DNA of 64,000 nt. Source: Meconema thalassinum (taxonomy: Eukaryota; Arthropoda; Insecta; Orthoptera; Tettigoniidae). Location: the NCBI GenBank assembly GCA_946902985.2, contig OX336389.2, positions 790,996,979 to 791,060,978 of the forward strand. The letters run 5' to 3'. The translations under genes and the position numbers were made by a program. The notes beneath the pieces were generated by a model. The model worked only from the letters and a program-made list of their open reading frames with translations. It ran no database searches and was not told the origin of the DNA. Numbering within the stretch: position 1 is the first letter of the stretch; each line of letters begins with the position of its first letter. Below, in pieces: positions 44,977 to 54,677 of this stretch.

Positions 44977-45893
44977 AAATGGTGGGAAATGTCTAATGGA
45001 GTGTACGACGTTCCATGGGGATTAGGTTATAAGATTGTCAAAAAGAACCTTAGGGTGTTCTCGAGCCCAATCATGGATTCACAAACCATGAAATACATAG
45101 TGGATAAACTATTCCCCGATAATTCAGAGCGGATGGACGATGGCAGTTGAATGGAGCTTGATAATGTACCACTTTTTAAATCCGATGAATTGATGAAAGC
45201 GATTAATTCTCTTAGAAATAAGAAGGCTCCTGGACCAGTTGGTATTCCAACAGAAGTGATAAAGGTGATAGCTGAATTCTGCCCTCATCTACTGCTGAGA
45301 ATCTACAATTACTGCTTGATAGCTGGTGATTTTAGTGCTCGCTGGAAAATTGCGCCACTGGTTTTAATCAGTAAGGGGAAAACCTGGATTTAAGACCCTT
45401 AGGCATGCTGGACACTGCTGGTGATTGTATAGAGAAGCTTCTACAGCCCAGAATAATTTCGGCAGTCCAATTAGCTGGGGATCTATCTGATAGGCAACAT
45501 GGATTCCTCAGGGTTCACTCCATTGTTGATGCAGTGAGGGAAGTGGTGAACACAGCAGAAAGAGCACAAATGGGCAATCATTACTCTAGAAAGGTGACGC
45601 TTCTTCTTACTTTAGATGTCAAAAAAGCTATCAACTCGGCAAGATGGAGAGATATGTTGGAAGCACTCTAAGAGACTTTCAAGCTACCAGAGTATCTCTT
45701 GACCATACTGAGAGACTATTTGAAAGATCGCACATTATTATATGATACGGAAGATGGCCGGAGAACAAAACGGTTTACAGCTGACGCAGCGCAAGGGTCC
45801 ATTCTTGGTTCAAATCTTTGGAACATCACGTGCGATGGTTTATTACGGCTTGAGATGCCAGAAGATGCGACACTTGTAGGTTATGCTGATGAT
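44977..45893 (+). pseudogene. R1-like reverse transcriptase, N-terminal blocks up to YADD
   Basis: Reads WWEMSNGVYDVPWGLGYKIV, KKNLRVFSSPIMDSQTMKYI, a stop at 45148, then LMKAINSLRNKKAPGPVGIP, ARWKIAPLVLISKGK, a stop and frameshift near 45393, then KLLQPRIISAVQLAGDLSDR, QHGFLRVHSIVDAVREVV and VTLLLTLDVKKAINSARWRD (RT block A with catalytic Asp, Ile replacing the usual Phe). RFTADAAQGSILGSNLWNIT and DATLVGYADD end at the SINE insertion. Function would have been target-primed reverse transcription. It is dead through stops, a frameshift and the split active site. Confidence 0.8.
45883..45893. repeat. Target duplication of the 5S SINE, left copy
   Basis: ATGCTGATGAT, repeated exactly at 46128-46138. 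These bases encode most of the RT motif Y-A-D-D of the host LINE. Confidence 0.92.
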
Positions 45894-46127
45894 AAAAAAT
45901 GTAATCGGTATTCTGCCCGAAGGCAGGTCCGAGCCTCCGAAGAGGCTTCCCCCAGCCGGAGTTTACATGCGGTAGGGTGGCCAGGGCCTTTCCGCTCCTC
46001 CTTATGTTGGCCAACAGCGCGCAGTACCTAGAACCGGCATACCATCCAAGTTCCGACTGCGCCCAATGTTGCTTAACTGCGCATTTCTCATGGGATCCGG
46101 TGTTTCAACACGGCTAGGCCGTTGGCC
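45894..46127 (-). mobile_element. 5S rRNA-derived SINE (SINE3-type)
   Basis: On the minus strand 46127-46010 is a 118-nt relative of 5S rRNA: GGCCAACGGCCTAGCCGTGT, GTTAAGCAACATTGGGCGCA, GGAACTTGGATGGTATGCCG and GCGCGCTGTTGGCC line up with the 5' end, internal promoter (A box, intermediate element and C box regions) and 3' end of animal 5S. A 116-nt tail follows, with AGGAGCGGAAAGGCCCTGGC, GCTGGGGGAAGCCTCTTCGG and CTGCCTTCGGGCAGAATACC, ending in CGATTACATTTTTT. An exact 11-bp target duplication shows retroposition. Because the internal pol III promoter would be carried along, this is a SINE rather than a genuine 5S gene. Confidence 0.9.
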
Positions 46128-46138
46128 ATGCTGATGAT
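46128..46138. repeat. Target duplication of the 5S SINE, right copy
   Basis: ATGCTGATGAT, identical to 45883-45893; the host reading frame GYADD then IAALIVTRN resumes here. Confidence 0.92.
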
Positions 46139-47148
46139 ATTGCTGCTTTAATAGTAACCCGTAACTTGGAGATGGCTCAATTTAAACCGGGCCAAGTGAT
46201 TCGGCGGGTAATAGAATGGATGACGAATCACAGTTTAGAACTGGCAGAACATAAAACGGAAAGTGTGCTTCTGACAAGAAGATGGATTGATACCCTCGTG
46301 CCGATGCAGGTCGGGCAGATAGTCATCAAAACATCTAGGAACACAACGTATTTAGGTATAACGCTTGATACCAAGCTCACATTCTGGAACCACATTCAGC
46401 GGGTAACAGATAAGGCGGCAAAATCCATGACTGCATTGAGTAGACTGATGGGCAATGGCGTTTTCTCATGTCGACTGTCATCTCGATCCTTGTATACGGT
46501 TCTGAGATCTGGGATGAGTCCTTGAAGTTTGACAAGTATCGGAGATGGATGGCGGCAGTACAGCGAAGAGCAGCCTTACGAATTGCATGCGCATATCGTA
46601 CGGTGTCTGAACCTGCGGTTCTCATAGTAGCAGCAATAGCTCCTTTTGACTTACTAGCTTTAGAAAGACATGAGATCTGGCTTACCCAAGGAGAGCTGGG
46701 AAGAAAACGGGCAAAGGGGCTAGTTGTCAGCCACACTATGGATCAATAGCAACAGGGATGGGAAGATGATTCCCAAGGGAAAGGGACGAAGAGGCTGATA
46801 CCATCTCTAGCTGACTGGATCGACCGGAATCTTGGTGAAGTGAACTATTACCTCACACAGTTTCTGACAGGTCACGGATACTACCAGAAATTCCTCCACA
46901 GAAAAAAGCAAGCAAGTAGTCTGGTGTGTATTCACTGCAATGCCATCGATGACGCAATCCACACATTCTTTGTTTGTGTCCATTGGCTGCCACAAAGAAA
47001 ATACTTGGAAGCTGAGCAGGGAGAACTGACTCCAGATAACATCATCCATGTTACGCTGAAATATCAAGAATCCTGGGATCAGGTAGCAGTGTATGTGGAA
47101 AGTACCTTGATCCAAAAGAAGAGCGACTTAGATGCTAATGAGCTATAA
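46139..47148 (+). pseudogene. R1-like reverse transcriptase thumb and C-terminal domain
   Basis: After the SINE the frame resumes with IAALIVTRNLEMAQ, then RVIEWMTNHSLELAEHKTES, YLGITLDTKLTFWNHI, VISILVYGSEIWDESL, VQRRAALRIACAYRTVSEPA and LIVAAIAPFDLLALERHEIW. A stop at 46747 is followed by LGEVNYYLTQFLTGHGYYQK. A C-terminal zinc-knuckle-like region CIHCNAIDDAIHTFFVC (C-x2-C ... H-x4-C) follows, as in R1-clade LINEs. It ends at 47148. There is a frameshift near 46465 and a missing base or two around 46490. Confidence 0.8.
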
Positions 47149-47388
47149 TACTGTAAATAAGAAATGAAGGAAGAAGACGCATAAGAGGCTTCACACACGA
47201 CGCCGCCCTGAAATAATGCGAGAGCGGTTCCGGGGTGGAGACATACGTCGTAGGAGAGGGCTATGTGGTTCTTAGTGGGTAAGAATCCCACACCCCTGTG
47301 GAGTGCGGACTCTCACAAGCGTCTCAGGCAAGATTTTCCTCGTTCCCTAAAAAGAAAATGAAAACATTGTCATTTTTATTATCTATTA
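47149..47388 (+). other. 3' UTR of the R1-like LINE
   Basis: Non-coding end of the R1-like element with AAGAGGCTTCACACACGACG, GGGTAAGAATCCCACACCCC and TGGAGTGCGGACTCTCACAA, ending in an A-rich tail around 47349-47364. The last bases before the Tc1 insertion (ATTTTTATTATC) probably belong to the following satellite. Confidence 0.55.
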
Positions 47389-47390
47389 TA

Positions 47391-48855
47391 CACACATCAA
47401 AAAAAGTTTTGCATCACCTCGGTTCCCAGATCTCCGGCATATAGACGTTGACTGTGTATATTGTATCCAAGATACAGTCCCTTTGACTGTTCATAGATGT
47501 CACTAAAACTGCTCAAAGATGTAAACAACCATGCATGAGCAGGGCCTATTAGACGGAGGGGGTACGACAGCCGATCAGTTCCAGTCATTCCACCAGGACG
47601 AAGGTACTCTGCTCATGTTGTCTGTAGTTCTACCATGCCTAGAAGGTCAATACCGCAGTTCGATCGCGTCCGCATTGTTACTTTGTGTCAAGAAGGGCTC
47701 TCAACAAGGGAAGTTTCCAGGCGTCTCAGAGTGAACCAAAGCGATGTTGTTCGGACATGGAGGAGGTACAGAGATACAGGAACTGTCGATGACAGGCCTC
47801 GCTCAGGCCGCCCAAGGGCTACTACTGTAGTGGATGACCGCTACTTACGGATTGCCGCTCGGAGGAACCCTGACAGCAATGCCACCATGTTGAATAATGC
47901 GTTTCGTTCAGCCACAGGACGTCGTGTTTCAACTCAAACTGTGCGCAATAGGCTGCATGATGCGCAACTTCACTCCCGACGTCCATGGCGAGGTCCAGCT
48001 TTGCAACCCCGACACCATGCAGCGCGGTACAGATGGGCCCAACAACATGCTGAATGGACCCCACGGAATTGGCATCACGTTCTCTTCACCGATGAGTGTC
48101 GCATATGCCTTCAACCAGACAATCGTCGGAGACGTGTTTGGAGGCACCCTGGTCAGGCTGAACGTCTTAGACACACTGTCCAGCGAGTGCAGCAAGGTGG
48201 TGGTTCCCTGATGTTTTGGGGTGGCATTATGTGGGGCCGACGTACGCCACTGGTGGTCATGGAAGGCTCCGAAACGGCTTTACGATGCCTGAATGACATC
48301 CTCCGACCCATAGTGCAACCATATCGGCAGAATATTGGAGAGGCATTTGTCTTCATGGACGACAATTCTCGACCTCATCGTGCACATCTTGTGAATGCGT
48401 TCCTTCAAGATAACGACATCGCTCGACTACAGTGGCCAGCATGTTCGCCAGACATGAACCCTATCGAACATGCCTGGGATATGTTGAAAAGGGCTGTTTA
48501 TGGACGTCATGACCCACCAACCACTCTGAGAGATTTACGCCGAATTGTCGTTGAGGAGTGGGACAATTTGGACCAACAGTGTCTTGATGAACTTGTGGAT
48601 AGTATGCCACGGCGAATACAGGCATGCATCAATGCAAGAGGACGTGCTACTGGGTATTAGAGGTAGTGGTGTGTACTGCAATCTGGACCACAAATGCTGA
48701 AAGTCTAGCTGTATGATGGTACAACATGCAATGTGTGGGTCTCATGAGCAATAAAACGAGCTGAAATGTTGTTTGTGTTGATCTCTATTCCCTTTGTATT
48801 TAACGGTTCCGGAACTCTTGGAACCGAGGTGATGCAAAACTTTTTTTGATGTGTG
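47391..48855 (+). mobile_element. Tc1-like DNA transposon, apparently intact, 1465 bp
   Basis: Terminal inverted repeats of 36 bp (47391-47426 and 48820-48855, starting CACACATCAAAAAAAGTTTT) are identical at every position and flanked by TA (47389-47390, 48856-48857). The transposase ORF is complete and uninterrupted. Perfect ends plus an open frame indicate a recent insertion, possibly still active. Confidence 0.95.
47635..48660 (+). CDS. Tc1-like transposase, 341 aa, DD34E
   Basis: Cut-and-paste transposase that binds the element's ends in the nucleus and moves it into TA sites. ATG at 47635 opens MPRRSIPQFDRVRIVTLCQE. Residues 8-110 form the paired-like double helix-turn-helix: EGLSTREVSRRLRVNQSDVV at 20-39, a GRPR-type hook at 58-61 (GRPR), and TQTVRNRLHDA at 100-110. 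The catalytic triad is complete: Asp153 in VLFTDECR, Asp243 in FMDDNSRPH and Glu278 in NPIEHAWD, with 34 residues between the last two. A GGGSLMFWGGIMW segment (188-200) matches the conserved glycine-rich box. The length fits Tc1 transposases (about 340 aa). No stop, frameshift or missing key residue is visible. Confidence 0.95.
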   Translation: MPRRSIPQFDRVRIVTLCQEGLSTREVSRRLRVNQSDVVRTWRRYRDTGTVDDRPRSGRPRATTVVDDRYLRIAARRNPDSNATMLNNAFRSATGRRVSTQTVRNRLHDAQLHSRRPWRGPALQPRHHAARYRWAQQHAEWTPRNWHHVLFTDECRICLQPDNRRRRVWRHPGQAERLRHTVQRVQQGGGSLMFWGGIMWGRRTPLVVMEGSETALRCLNDILRPIVQPYRQNIGEAFVFMDDNSRPHRAHLVNAFLQDNDIARLQWPACSPDMNPIEHAWDMLKRAVYGRHDPPTTLRDLRRIVVEEWDNLDQQCLDELVDSMPRRIQACINARGRATGY

Positions 48856-48857
48856 TA

Positions 48858-51000
48858 TAAGACAAAGTGTCCTGACAGGCTGACTCACTGACTTATCATC
48901 GCCCAGCCAAATCGATTAAAGTTAGAAACTTGAAATTTTGGGGATATGTTCGTTGTAAGTCGAAAACGCCCACTAAGGAAGGTTTTTTGGATATTCAGGT
49001 TCTAAAGTGGTGTTAAGGGGGTAGACCTGCATTTCATTGAATAAAAATATCTCCCGATTGGTTTCATTGGGGGATGAGATACTCGGCATATAAACTCATA
49101 ATTAAAATAAGATGACATGTTTCTGACGGTTTTTCGATGTGGTGTATATTATGAGGTGACAGGTGGTGAAAATTGGGGGTTGAAGGATTCCTAACGGAGC
49201 AAGTATCTCTTAAACGACAGAGGCCAAAAGTATGAAACTCGGGCGGAAAAATCAACTTCAAAAATAAGTGAATAGTTGTTCGACCGTTTTTTCATAAATC
49301 CAATTCAAGGGGCTAATGGGGAGGGGTGAAATTCTGGGGGGAAAAATAAAGTCCACTAAGGAAGGATTTTTGGATATACACTCCTCATCTCCCAGCCAAA
49401 CCTAATGCAGTTAGAAACATGACATTTTGGGGATATGTCCGTTGTATGTCGAAAACGTCCACTAAGGATGGAGATTTGGATATTCATGTTCTAAAGGGGT
49501 GTTAATGGGGTTAAAACTGCATTTCATTGTATAACATTATCTCACGAGTTGTTTCATTTGGGGATGTGATACTCGGCATATGCACTAATCATTAAAAATA
49601 AGCAGACATGTGTCGAAGGGTTTTTCGATGTGGTGTACAGTATATTATGAGGTGAAAGGGGGGAAAATTGGGGGTTGAAATATTCTTAACGGAGCGTGTA
49701 TCCCTTAAACGACATAGGTGAGAAGTTTGAAATTCAGCGGGGAATAATCAGTTTAAAAAATAAGTAAATAGGTGTTCGACAGTTTTTTAATAAATCCAAT
49801 TTAAGGGGCCCATGGGGAGGGGTGAATTTCTGGGGAAAAAAATCAGGAAATGAAGTGACCTAACTGATTGACTGACTCACTCACTCATCAAACTCAGGGA
49901 AAAAATCAGCTAAAAAGTAGTAAATAGGTGTTCGTTTTTTTTTTCATAAATACAATTTAAGGGGTTAATGGGGAGAGGTAAAATTTTGGAAAATAAATGA
50001 AAGATAATGTCCTGACTGATTCGCTCACTCATCATCGCCCAGGAAAAATTATTGAAGTTAGAAACATGAAATTTAGGGGATATGTTCGTTGTATGTCGAA
50101 AACGTCCACTAAGGAATGATATTTGGATATTCAGGTTCTAAAGGGGTGTTAAGGGGGTAAACGTGCATTTCATTGATAACATTATCTCACGAGTGGTTTC
50201 ATTTGGGGATGTGTTCGAACGTTTTTTCATAAATTCAATTTAAGTAAATAGGTGTTCGACCGTTTTTTTTTCAGAAATCCAAGATGAGGGGTTCATGGGT
50301 AGGGGTGGAATTCTGAAAAATAAATGAAAGAAAATGTCCTGACTGACTCAATCAGTCATCATCGCCCAGCCAAAATTATTGAAGTTAGAAACATGAAATT
50401 TTGGGGATATGTTCGTTGTTTGTCAAAACGTCCACTAAAGAAGGATTTTTGGATATTCAGGTTATAAAGAGGTGTTAAGGGGGTAAACGTGCATTTCATT
50501 GAATAACAATATCTCACGAGTGGTTTCATTCGGGGATGTGATAATTGGCATATAAGCTAATCATTAATAAAAAGCAGACACGTGTCTAATGATTTTTTGA
50601 TGTGGTGTATGTTATGAGGTGAAAGGGATGAAAAGTGGCGGTTGAAGGATTCCTAACGGAGCGTGTATCTCTTAAACGACATAGGCGAGGAGTTAAACTC
50701 AGAGGAAAACAATCAGCTTAAAAATAAGTAAATACGTGTTCGACCGATTTTTCATAAATCCATTTTAAGGGGCTCATGGGGAAGGGTTAAATTCTGGAAG
50801 AAAAACGTCCACTATAGAAAGATTTTTGGATATTCACTCTCATCGACCAACCAAAACTATTAAAGTTAGAAACATGAAATTTTGGGGATATGTTTGTTGT
50901 ATGTAGAAAACGTCTAATAAGGAAGGATTTTTTGATATTCAGGTTCTAAAGGGGCGTTAACGGGTTTAAACCTGCATTTCATTGAATAACAATATCACGA
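48858..51000. repeat. Tandem array, ~485 bp unit, five copies
   Basis: The anchor GAAATTTTGGGGATATGTTC recurs near 48930, 49420, 50067, 50393 and 50875; spacing is 489, 647, 327 and 481 bp, so the basic unit is about 485 bp with one enlarged and one shortened unit. Within each unit the order is GACTGACTCACTCATCATCG, the anchor, ACGTCCACTAAGGAAGGAT, GGTTCTAAAGGGGTGTTAAG, TGCATTTCATTGAATAACA, TCGATGTGGTGTATATTATG, TCCTAACGGAGCGTGTATCT and CATAAATCCAATTTAAGGGG. Divergence is moderate. No ORF is shared, so it is satellite-like or part of a large non-coding element. Confidence 0.88.
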
Positions 51001-52130
51001 GTCTTTATTCTCGTCTGGACCTCCATATTGGGCGCAGAGTTGCGAAGACTACTTTGGCTTTGTTGATGCGGTCCTTCTATCGGTGATAATGATGCTACCA
51101 AGGTAGCAAAGCTTGTCCACTTTCTCGATGTCATGTTACCGGAGTCTCAGCAAGATCGCGTTCAGATTCTTGAACTGATTCTCTTTCGTTTTTTGAGTGT
51201 TGATTGTGAGCCTCCCCTTCCAGATCTTTCATCTTCATTTCCATATCTGTGAAACTGTGAGCTAGAAGGCAAAGGTCATCAGCATAATCCAGGTCCTCCT
51301 GGCGTTTCTTGAGATTCCACTGGATCCCTGTTCGTCGGTTCATCGCTTGTACCATGGCCAAATCCAATACTATTAGGAACAGGATTAGTGGGAGAAGGCG
51401 ACCTTGTTTCACCACAGTCTTTATCTCTATATGGTCCGATAGAACCCTTTGGTGTACCACATGATACTTGCAGTCATCGTATAAGCTCTTGATGAGGTGA
51501 ATAATATTCTCAGGAATGCTGAAATTTTCTAATGCTCTCCACATTCTGCATCGGGTATTACTGTCGAGTGCTTTTTCAAAACCACCGAACAGCATGTAGA
51601 GCGCTCACTGACATTCATTTGACGGATCAGCAATCAATATCAGGGTGTTTATCTGATCTGTGCAAGGCGTCCCTCCCAAAATCTTGTCTTTTCCCATCGT
51701 AATTTGGCATCCATCCATACTTTTATCCTGTTTGGAATTATTCTTGATATATTCTTGCTTGAAATCTCCGGCAGTGTGATGCCCCGCAAGTTGTCACTAA
51801 TGATCAGATCGCTTTTCTTTGGAAGATAGATGAGTATTCCTTTGTTCCATTCACTCGGTATCTTATTCTCTTCCCAGATGGTGTCAGGAGTGTTTGAAGA
51901 ATTTCCGCTGATTTGTAAGCGTCTGCCTTCAGTAGTTCTGTGACAATATTGCCTAATCCTGGTGCTTTTCCATTCTTCAACTGCTTGGAAAATTTCCTCC
52001 TTCGTGGGTGGCTTTGTGTCAATTCCCCGATCTTGCCCTACTTGAAGAAAATATAAATTTAATCGGGGAGCGACAATTAACAGAACATTCAGAAAGTCCT
52101 TTGTAGGGGTAATCAACATCTCTTTTTAGT
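51001..52130 (-). mobile_element. LINE fragment, RTE/CR1-type, truncated at both ends
   Basis: Minus-strand piece of a third LINE type, unrelated in detail to the others here. It is truncated at the 5' side near 52130 and joins the satellite at 51001 in mid-coding sequence (DKLCYLGSIIT), so it also lacks its 3' end. Confidence 0.75.
51020..52119 (-). pseudogene. LINE reverse transcriptase fragment
   Basis: The minus strand reads DTKPPTKEEIFQAVEEWKST, then in a second frame KNGKAPGLGNIVTELLKADA, then IPSEWNKGILIYLPKKSDLI, ISDNLRGITLPEISSKNISR, IIPNRIKVWMDAKLRWEKT, TDQINTL, and FGGFEKALDSNTRCRMWRAL (block A, where the catalytic Asp of FxDxxKAFD is not preserved as such). QRVLSDHIEIKTVVKQGRLL and DLDYADDLCLLAHSFTDMEM (intact YADD) follow, then EKVDKLCYLGSIIT. 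Several frameshifts (near 52000, 51640 and 51130) and G-to-W or R changes mark it as long dead. Confidence 0.75.
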
Positions 52131-52436
52131 CCATTTTGTTCACTTCACTTGTGGTCATGAAGGGCCTCGATCATCGATTATTCATGACGATGTGTCTTCT
52201 GAGAACTCAAAGTTTCAGAGTAGAGATGTGCTACCTTATCAGCTCAAATTAATGGAAATACAAGATGTTAAGAAAAGAACATATAGCCTACATTCTCCTA
52301 AATGCATGGGTATAGTTATAACTCTTTGTCCTTTTCGTGGAGTATAATTTAATATTGATTGTAGTAGCTTGTTGAAATACAACGTGCTATATGGATATTA
52401 TACTTTGATTGATTGTATCCTCACCTGAATTATATA

Positions 52437-52558
52437 TACACACACTAATACAGCCATCACAGTAACACAGGTTATCATACAAAATTCAACACTCACCCAA
52501 GTACTTTGGGCTAAATGACCATCATATTCAAGCATCTCATAAGAAACAACAACAACAG
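52437..52558 (+). mobile_element. SINE 3' fragment
   Basis: CACACACTAATACAGCCATC, ACAGTAACACAGGTTATCAT, CAACACTCACCCAAGTACTT and AACAACAACAACA: the shared SINE tail without head. Confidence 0.6.
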
Positions 52559-52740
52559 CTTCCTACCCAAATCCTTCCTCGTATAAAAGTGCGCACACTA
52601 TTAAGCCTACAGACATTACAGTGACACAGGTTATCAGACAACTCCTACACTCACCCAAGTACACGGAGCTTCAAGACCATGATGCCGCAAAACCCCAAAA
52701 GAATCAAACACAAAAACAACAACAACAATAGACTCTACCG
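52559..52740 (+). mobile_element. SINE 3' fragment, second in tandem
   Basis: GCTTCCTACCCAAATCCTTC, CAGTGACACAGGTTATCAGA, ACACTCACCCAAGTACACGG and AACCCCAAAAGAATCAAACA then a (CAACAA)n end. It matches the tail of the family B SINE at 20230 and lies directly after another tail copy. Confidence 0.65.
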
Positions 52741-54230
52741 CGGATCAAGGACAATTAATTTTAATCGCTGAATTCAAGTGTTGAAGTTGTGGTGTTATAA
52801 GTATATATATAATATTTTTGATTGCAAATACACACTATATTTTTTTCGTAGTCGTTTTACTCTCCAGGGTTGGCTTTTCCCTTAGGCTCAGCGAGGGATC
52901 GCACATTTTCCGCCTCCAGGGCAGTGTCCTGGAGCATGAAACTTCAACTTGTGAGATACAACTGGGGAGGTGGGTCGAGCACCTTGCGCAGACGGCCTCA
53001 CGTGCAAACTTATCAGGGTCTTATAAGGGATGGGAAGATTTGGAGGGATAGGCAAGGAAGGGGAAAGGAGGCGGCCGTGGCCTTACGTAAGGTACTGTAC
53101 CCGTATTATCAAACCAATACCTGTTGAAAACCCACGATGACAGCTGGATGTTAGAACCTGAAAATCCCCAGCTAGATAACCACCACCCCCCCCCCCCCCC
53201 CCAGATCCTACCAACATGTAGAAGGGAAAATGGGGCTCCAGCTATTCCTATCAAGGTTGCATTAAGAAAGACTAAAGTGAAATAAAATAAAGACGCCCAA
53301 GGAACACAAGACTTGAATTAACAAAAAACTCAGAGTGTCGGAAACTTCAGTAAACACCCAACAATGGCCATCGTAGCACAACCTTCCATCACCTCTATAA
53401 ATTACCACGACATAAGTATTAAAATTAAATCATCAAAATTTTATTCAGAATGGACATTACACACACACGAGAAGTAGCAATATCATAAAAAAAGTAAAGA
53501 ATTGACTCATAGCCAATCAGGAAGAAAGAAATCGTGAATGGTCCAATGTTCCATTGGACTTAATAATATTAAGTTCCTGAACACACGAAAATAGCACAAT
53601 ATATACACCAGAATGATCTGCAAACCAATTGAGATCATTGTAACGAAAAGTTCCATGATCAAAATACCACTTATATATCTTGAATAGTTATATCTTCAAA
53701 TTTACATAATCACTTACACCCTAAGTGCGTTCGCAATACGCTTACCGCAGTCACTATCCAGCCTTAAGTGTTACATTTTATCGAATTCATCGTAAGCATT
53801 GAAATTATTTCCAGTAATCATTCAGCCAAGCAATTAAGCTAAGAGGAATATGAATTTCAAAATCAATGTATTGCGCTCTTATTCAACATGTGACTTTTGG
53901 TTTGAGGCACATATTGATGTTATGCAAATTTTGAAACACGCGCGACATTTATTGGAGAAGAAATAGAATGTGCTTGCTGAAGGCATGTGGCGCGTGCGGT
54001 GATATTGACGAAGTTCCGCTGTTATGAATTGTATTTGATGTTTTGGAGACACCGCATATAATGCATTTTCTTGGAATTGATATTTGGAAGATTTTGAGTC
54101 ATCGCTGAAGAAAATAGGATCACTAGGAGTGGAGATATTGGTATCAGAAGGTTCCAGATGTTCAATACTATGACGTAGCTCTGGGCGAGCGCAACAGCGA
54201 AGCCGGTCACATGCGATGGTGCGCAAGCAG
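52741..54230. other. No gene seen; C-run at 53186-53202
   Basis: AT-rich DNA with a 17-base C homopolymer after CACCA. The two overlapping short frames at 52818-53127 and the minus frame at 53021 show no recognisable product. Confidence 0.45.
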
Positions 54231-54234
54231 TCCG

Positions 54235-54247
54235 GAATTTTCCAGAA
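54235..54247 (+). promoter_or_regulatory. Perfect heat-shock element
   Basis: GAATTTTCCAGAA fits nGAAnnTTCnnGAAn exactly (GAA 54235-54237, TTC 54240-54242, GAA 54245-54247), the HSF trimer site. It ends 11 bp before a TATA box, a promoter-proximal placement like that of hsp genes. A 13-base motif with nine fixed positions can occur by chance about once per 10^5 bp per strand, so context matters. Confidence 0.5.
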
Positions 54248-54258
54248 CTCTGAGCGAG

Positions 54259-54265
54259 TATATAA
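54259..54265 (+). promoter_or_regulatory. Putative TATA box
   Basis: TATATAA, 11 bp after the heat-shock element. A start site would be expected near 54290, where GATCATTC resembles an arthropod initiator (TCAKTY). The first downstream ATG is at 54422. Confidence 0.45.
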
Positions 54266-54289
54266 CAGCTCCAAGCCACGCGGAGAGGA

Positions 54290-54433
54290 TCATTCTTCTT
54301 TGAGGCACATAGAGTGTCAGTCATTCGTTTACGACACGCTGAGTGAGCAGTCAATATTCTTCGGGACACGCTGTGAATTTGTCTCCCGTCTTCGCGTATT
54401 TGAAAGTATCAGTCTTTAATCATGTTTGAACCG
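54290..54433 (+). other. Possible first exon (leader plus short coding start)
   Basis: After the TATA box there are about 130 bases of leader, then ATCATG at 54420-54424 opening MFEP, and immediately GTGAGAGG at 54434, a good 5' splice donor (CCG|GTGAGA). The order HSE, TATA, leader, ATG and donor is suggestive of a first exon or of an LTR promoter. No second exon or protein family was recognised downstream, so this is speculative. Confidence 0.25.
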
Positions 54434-54677
54434 GTGAGAGGTTATTCAGCTTCTAGTCACCAGTCGACACTTGTCATTTTACTTCGTAACGCTGAGTGTG
54501 CGTTAGTCTTCAAGTGGACATATGATAAACTTCGAGTTAGACAGTGTCTGTAACTTGGAACTTTACATTGGAACCTAACATTTCCAAACAGTCAGTGCCG
54601 AGCTTTGTCTAGGTAATTTCACGATCAGCTGCGACTCATATACTTATTACTTCGGATACCAGTCTGCTTGGTCAAAT

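Larger units (their letters stand above)
39725..47360 (+). mobile_element. R1-like LINE, 5'-truncated and interrupted by other elements
   Basis: Plus-strand non-LTR retrotransposon in three blocks: 39725-40059, 44977-45893 and 46139-47360. Together they read a linker, RT and C-terminal domain in the correct order. The gap 40060-44976 is a minus-strand RTE LINE and the gap 45894-46138 is a 5S-derived SINE plus one target duplication. The 3' UTR has GAGGGCTATGTGG and GGAGTGCGGACTCTCACAAG and ends in CCCTAAAAAGAAAATGAAAA. Endonuclease is missing. R1/LOA-type affinity is inferred from DPWGLGYKIV-like and YLGITLDTKLTF motifs. Confidence 0.82.

Noticed and set aside
46010..46127. Genuine 5S rRNA gene
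   Set aside because: It is diverged, has a long non-5S tail and an exact target duplication, and sits inside a LINE ORF; a retroposed SINE explains all of this.
48858..51000. CRISPR-like array
   Set aside because: Repeats are about 485 bp, diverged and without unique spacers, and the DNA is eukaryotic.
53186..53202. Poly-C run as a functional element
   Set aside because: A plain 17-base homopolymer; assembly or replication slippage is enough to explain it.
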